From assembly GCF_001423245.1 (NCBI RefSeq), contig NZ_LMOH01000012.1, forward strand, positions 645,679 through 709,678: a stretch of DNA of 64,000 bases, read 5' to 3'. Positions 63,332 through 64,000 of the stretch are shown here, piece by piece; position 1 is the first letter of the stretch; the number at the start of each line of letters is the position of its first letter. The stretch comes from Aureimonas sp. Leaf324. Its GTDB lineage: Bacteria > Pseudomonadota > Alphaproteobacteria > Rhizobiales > Rhizobiaceae. The notes under the pieces were generated by a model. The model made no database searches. It was not told the origin of the DNA and saw nothing but the letters and a program-made list of their open reading frames with translations. The position numbers and the translations under genes were made by a program.

Positions 63332-64000
63332 ATGAGCCATTCCGTCGACAACCAGCCCACGAAGTTCGCCTACTGGGTGCCGAACGTGTCCGGCGGCCTC
63401 GTGATCTCGAACATCGAGCAGCGCACTAGCCACGACCCGCAATACAACGTCGAGCTGGCGCAGGTCGCCGAGGCCGCGGGCTTCGACTACGCCCTCAGCC
63501 AAATCCGCTTCACGGCCGGCTACGGCGCCGACGAGCAGCACGAGAGCGTCTCGTTCAGCCACCATCTCCTGGCGCACACTACGCGCCTCAAGGTCATCGC
63601 GGCCATCCTTCCCGGCCCCTGGAACCCGGCGCTGGCGGCCAAGCAGATCTCGACGATCAACATCCTCACCGGCGGACGCGTCGCCGTGAACATCGTGTCC
63701 GGCTGGTTCCGTGGCGAGTTCCATGCGATCGGCGAGCACTGGCTCGACCACGACGAGCGCTACCGCCGGTCGGAAGAGTTCATCCGCGCTCTGCGGGGAA
63801 TCTGGACCGAGGACGCCTTCACCCTCCGCGGCGACTTCTACCGCTTCAACGATTATTCGCTGAAGCCGAAACCCGTCGATCCGCAGCCGGAAATCTTCCA
63901 GGGCGGCTCGTCGCGCGCCGCGCGCGACATGGCCGCGCGCGTGTCGGACTGGTACTTCACCAACGGCAACACGCCGGAAGGGCTCGCTGCGCAGGTCGAG
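63332..64000 (+). CDS. sfnG: FMNH2-dependent dimethyl sulfone monooxygenase, 3' truncated by window edge
   Basis: The first 223 codons are visible; the frame is still open at 64000. The luciferase-like domain begins KFAYWVPNVSGGLVISNIEQRTSHD, very close to SfnG, with later SQIRFTAGYGAD, AILPGPWNPALAAKQISTINILTGGRVAVNIVSGWFRGEF and FQGGSSRAARD (each quoted in parts of the family block). SfnG converts dimethyl sulfone to methanesulfinate. ATG 63332 has GGAGAA upstream. Co-transcribed with msuE. Confidence 0.92.
   Translation, partial: MSHSVDNQPTKFAYWVPNVSGGLVISNIEQRTSHDPQYNVELAQVAEAAGFDYALSQIRFTAGYGADEQHESVSFSHHLLAHTTRLKVIAAILPGPWNPALAAKQISTINILTGGRVAVNIVSGWFRGEFHAIGEHWLDHDERYRRSEEFIRALRGIWTEDAFTLRGDFYRFNDYSLKPKPVDPQPEIFQGGSSRAARDMAARVSDWYFTNGNTPEGLAAQVE

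Overview
The window is uniformly GC-rich, densely coded DNA, almost certainly an alphaproteobacterium of the Rhizobiales type (inference from GC-rich third positions, overlapping ATGA/TGATG gene junctions, an Atu4866-type protein, a DUF2934 protein, an RMF/CrpP-like small protein and many ABC importers of small organic nitrogen and sulfur compounds). I see no rRNA, tRNA, insertion sequence, phage gene or CRISPR array. It reads as a chromosome or chromid region specialised in scavenging.

Region 1 (1-22867) is a large catabolic island. A cut-off spermidine/putrescine-type permease is followed by a histidinol-dehydrogenase paralogue and an FMN 2-hydroxyacid dehydrogenase. A dihydropyrimidinase/hydantoinase (minus) faces a GntR regulator (plus). 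Then comes a tightly coupled plus-strand run 5399-16574: VOC protein, dipeptide-type ABC importer (binding protein, two permeases, two ATPases), a leaderless binding-protein homologue, amidohydrolase, Asp/Glu/hydantoin racemase, DapA-family lyase and an atypical SDR. Convergent with it is a minus-strand operon (21534-16583): amino-acid ABC importer, class V aminotransferase and a second dihydropyrimidinase, bordered by a SnoaL-like protein and a second GntR regulator. Together these suggest import, ring opening, racemisation and cleavage of cyclic amides or N-carbamoyl compounds; the substrate is unknown.

Region 2 (23013-29486) is a sensory and stress cluster: a PAS hybrid histidine kinase, an RMF/CrpP-like 77-aa protein, a PAS-PAS-PAS-LuxR regulator, aquaporin Z, a CsbD-like protein and a DUF2934 protein. 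Three intergenic regions here carry the same palindrome GCATCAG-N5-CTGATGC, which defines a probable local regulon.

Region 3 (29503-41863): a Tat-exported molybdenum hydroxylase (large subunit, [2Fe-2S] subunit, triheme cytochrome c), then a minus-strand amide operon: AmiC-like sensor, ANTAR (AmiR-like) antiterminator, peptide-type ABC importer, formamidase/acetamidase and a double ATPase. A terminator-like hairpin lies in the leader before the AmiC-like gene, fitting ANTAR-controlled antitermination.

Region 4 (42034-54863): DAO-family oxidoreductase, GDSL autotransporter esterase, Atu4866-type protein, SDR with a divergent LysR regulator interrupted by an in-frame TGA, a small secreted protein plus a two-gene RND efflux system, an alpha/beta hydrolase, a TetR regulator and a RidA protein.

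Region 5 (54873-64000): organosulfur assimilation. A seven-gene minus-strand run (MetQ/N/I-like importer, NtaA/DszA-family monooxygenase, flavin reductase, SsuD, FAD/NAD(P)-binding protein) is divergent from msuE-sfnG (sfnG runs off the edge). Both promoters carry the same inverted repeat, ATCTAC-N7-GTA(G/T)AT.
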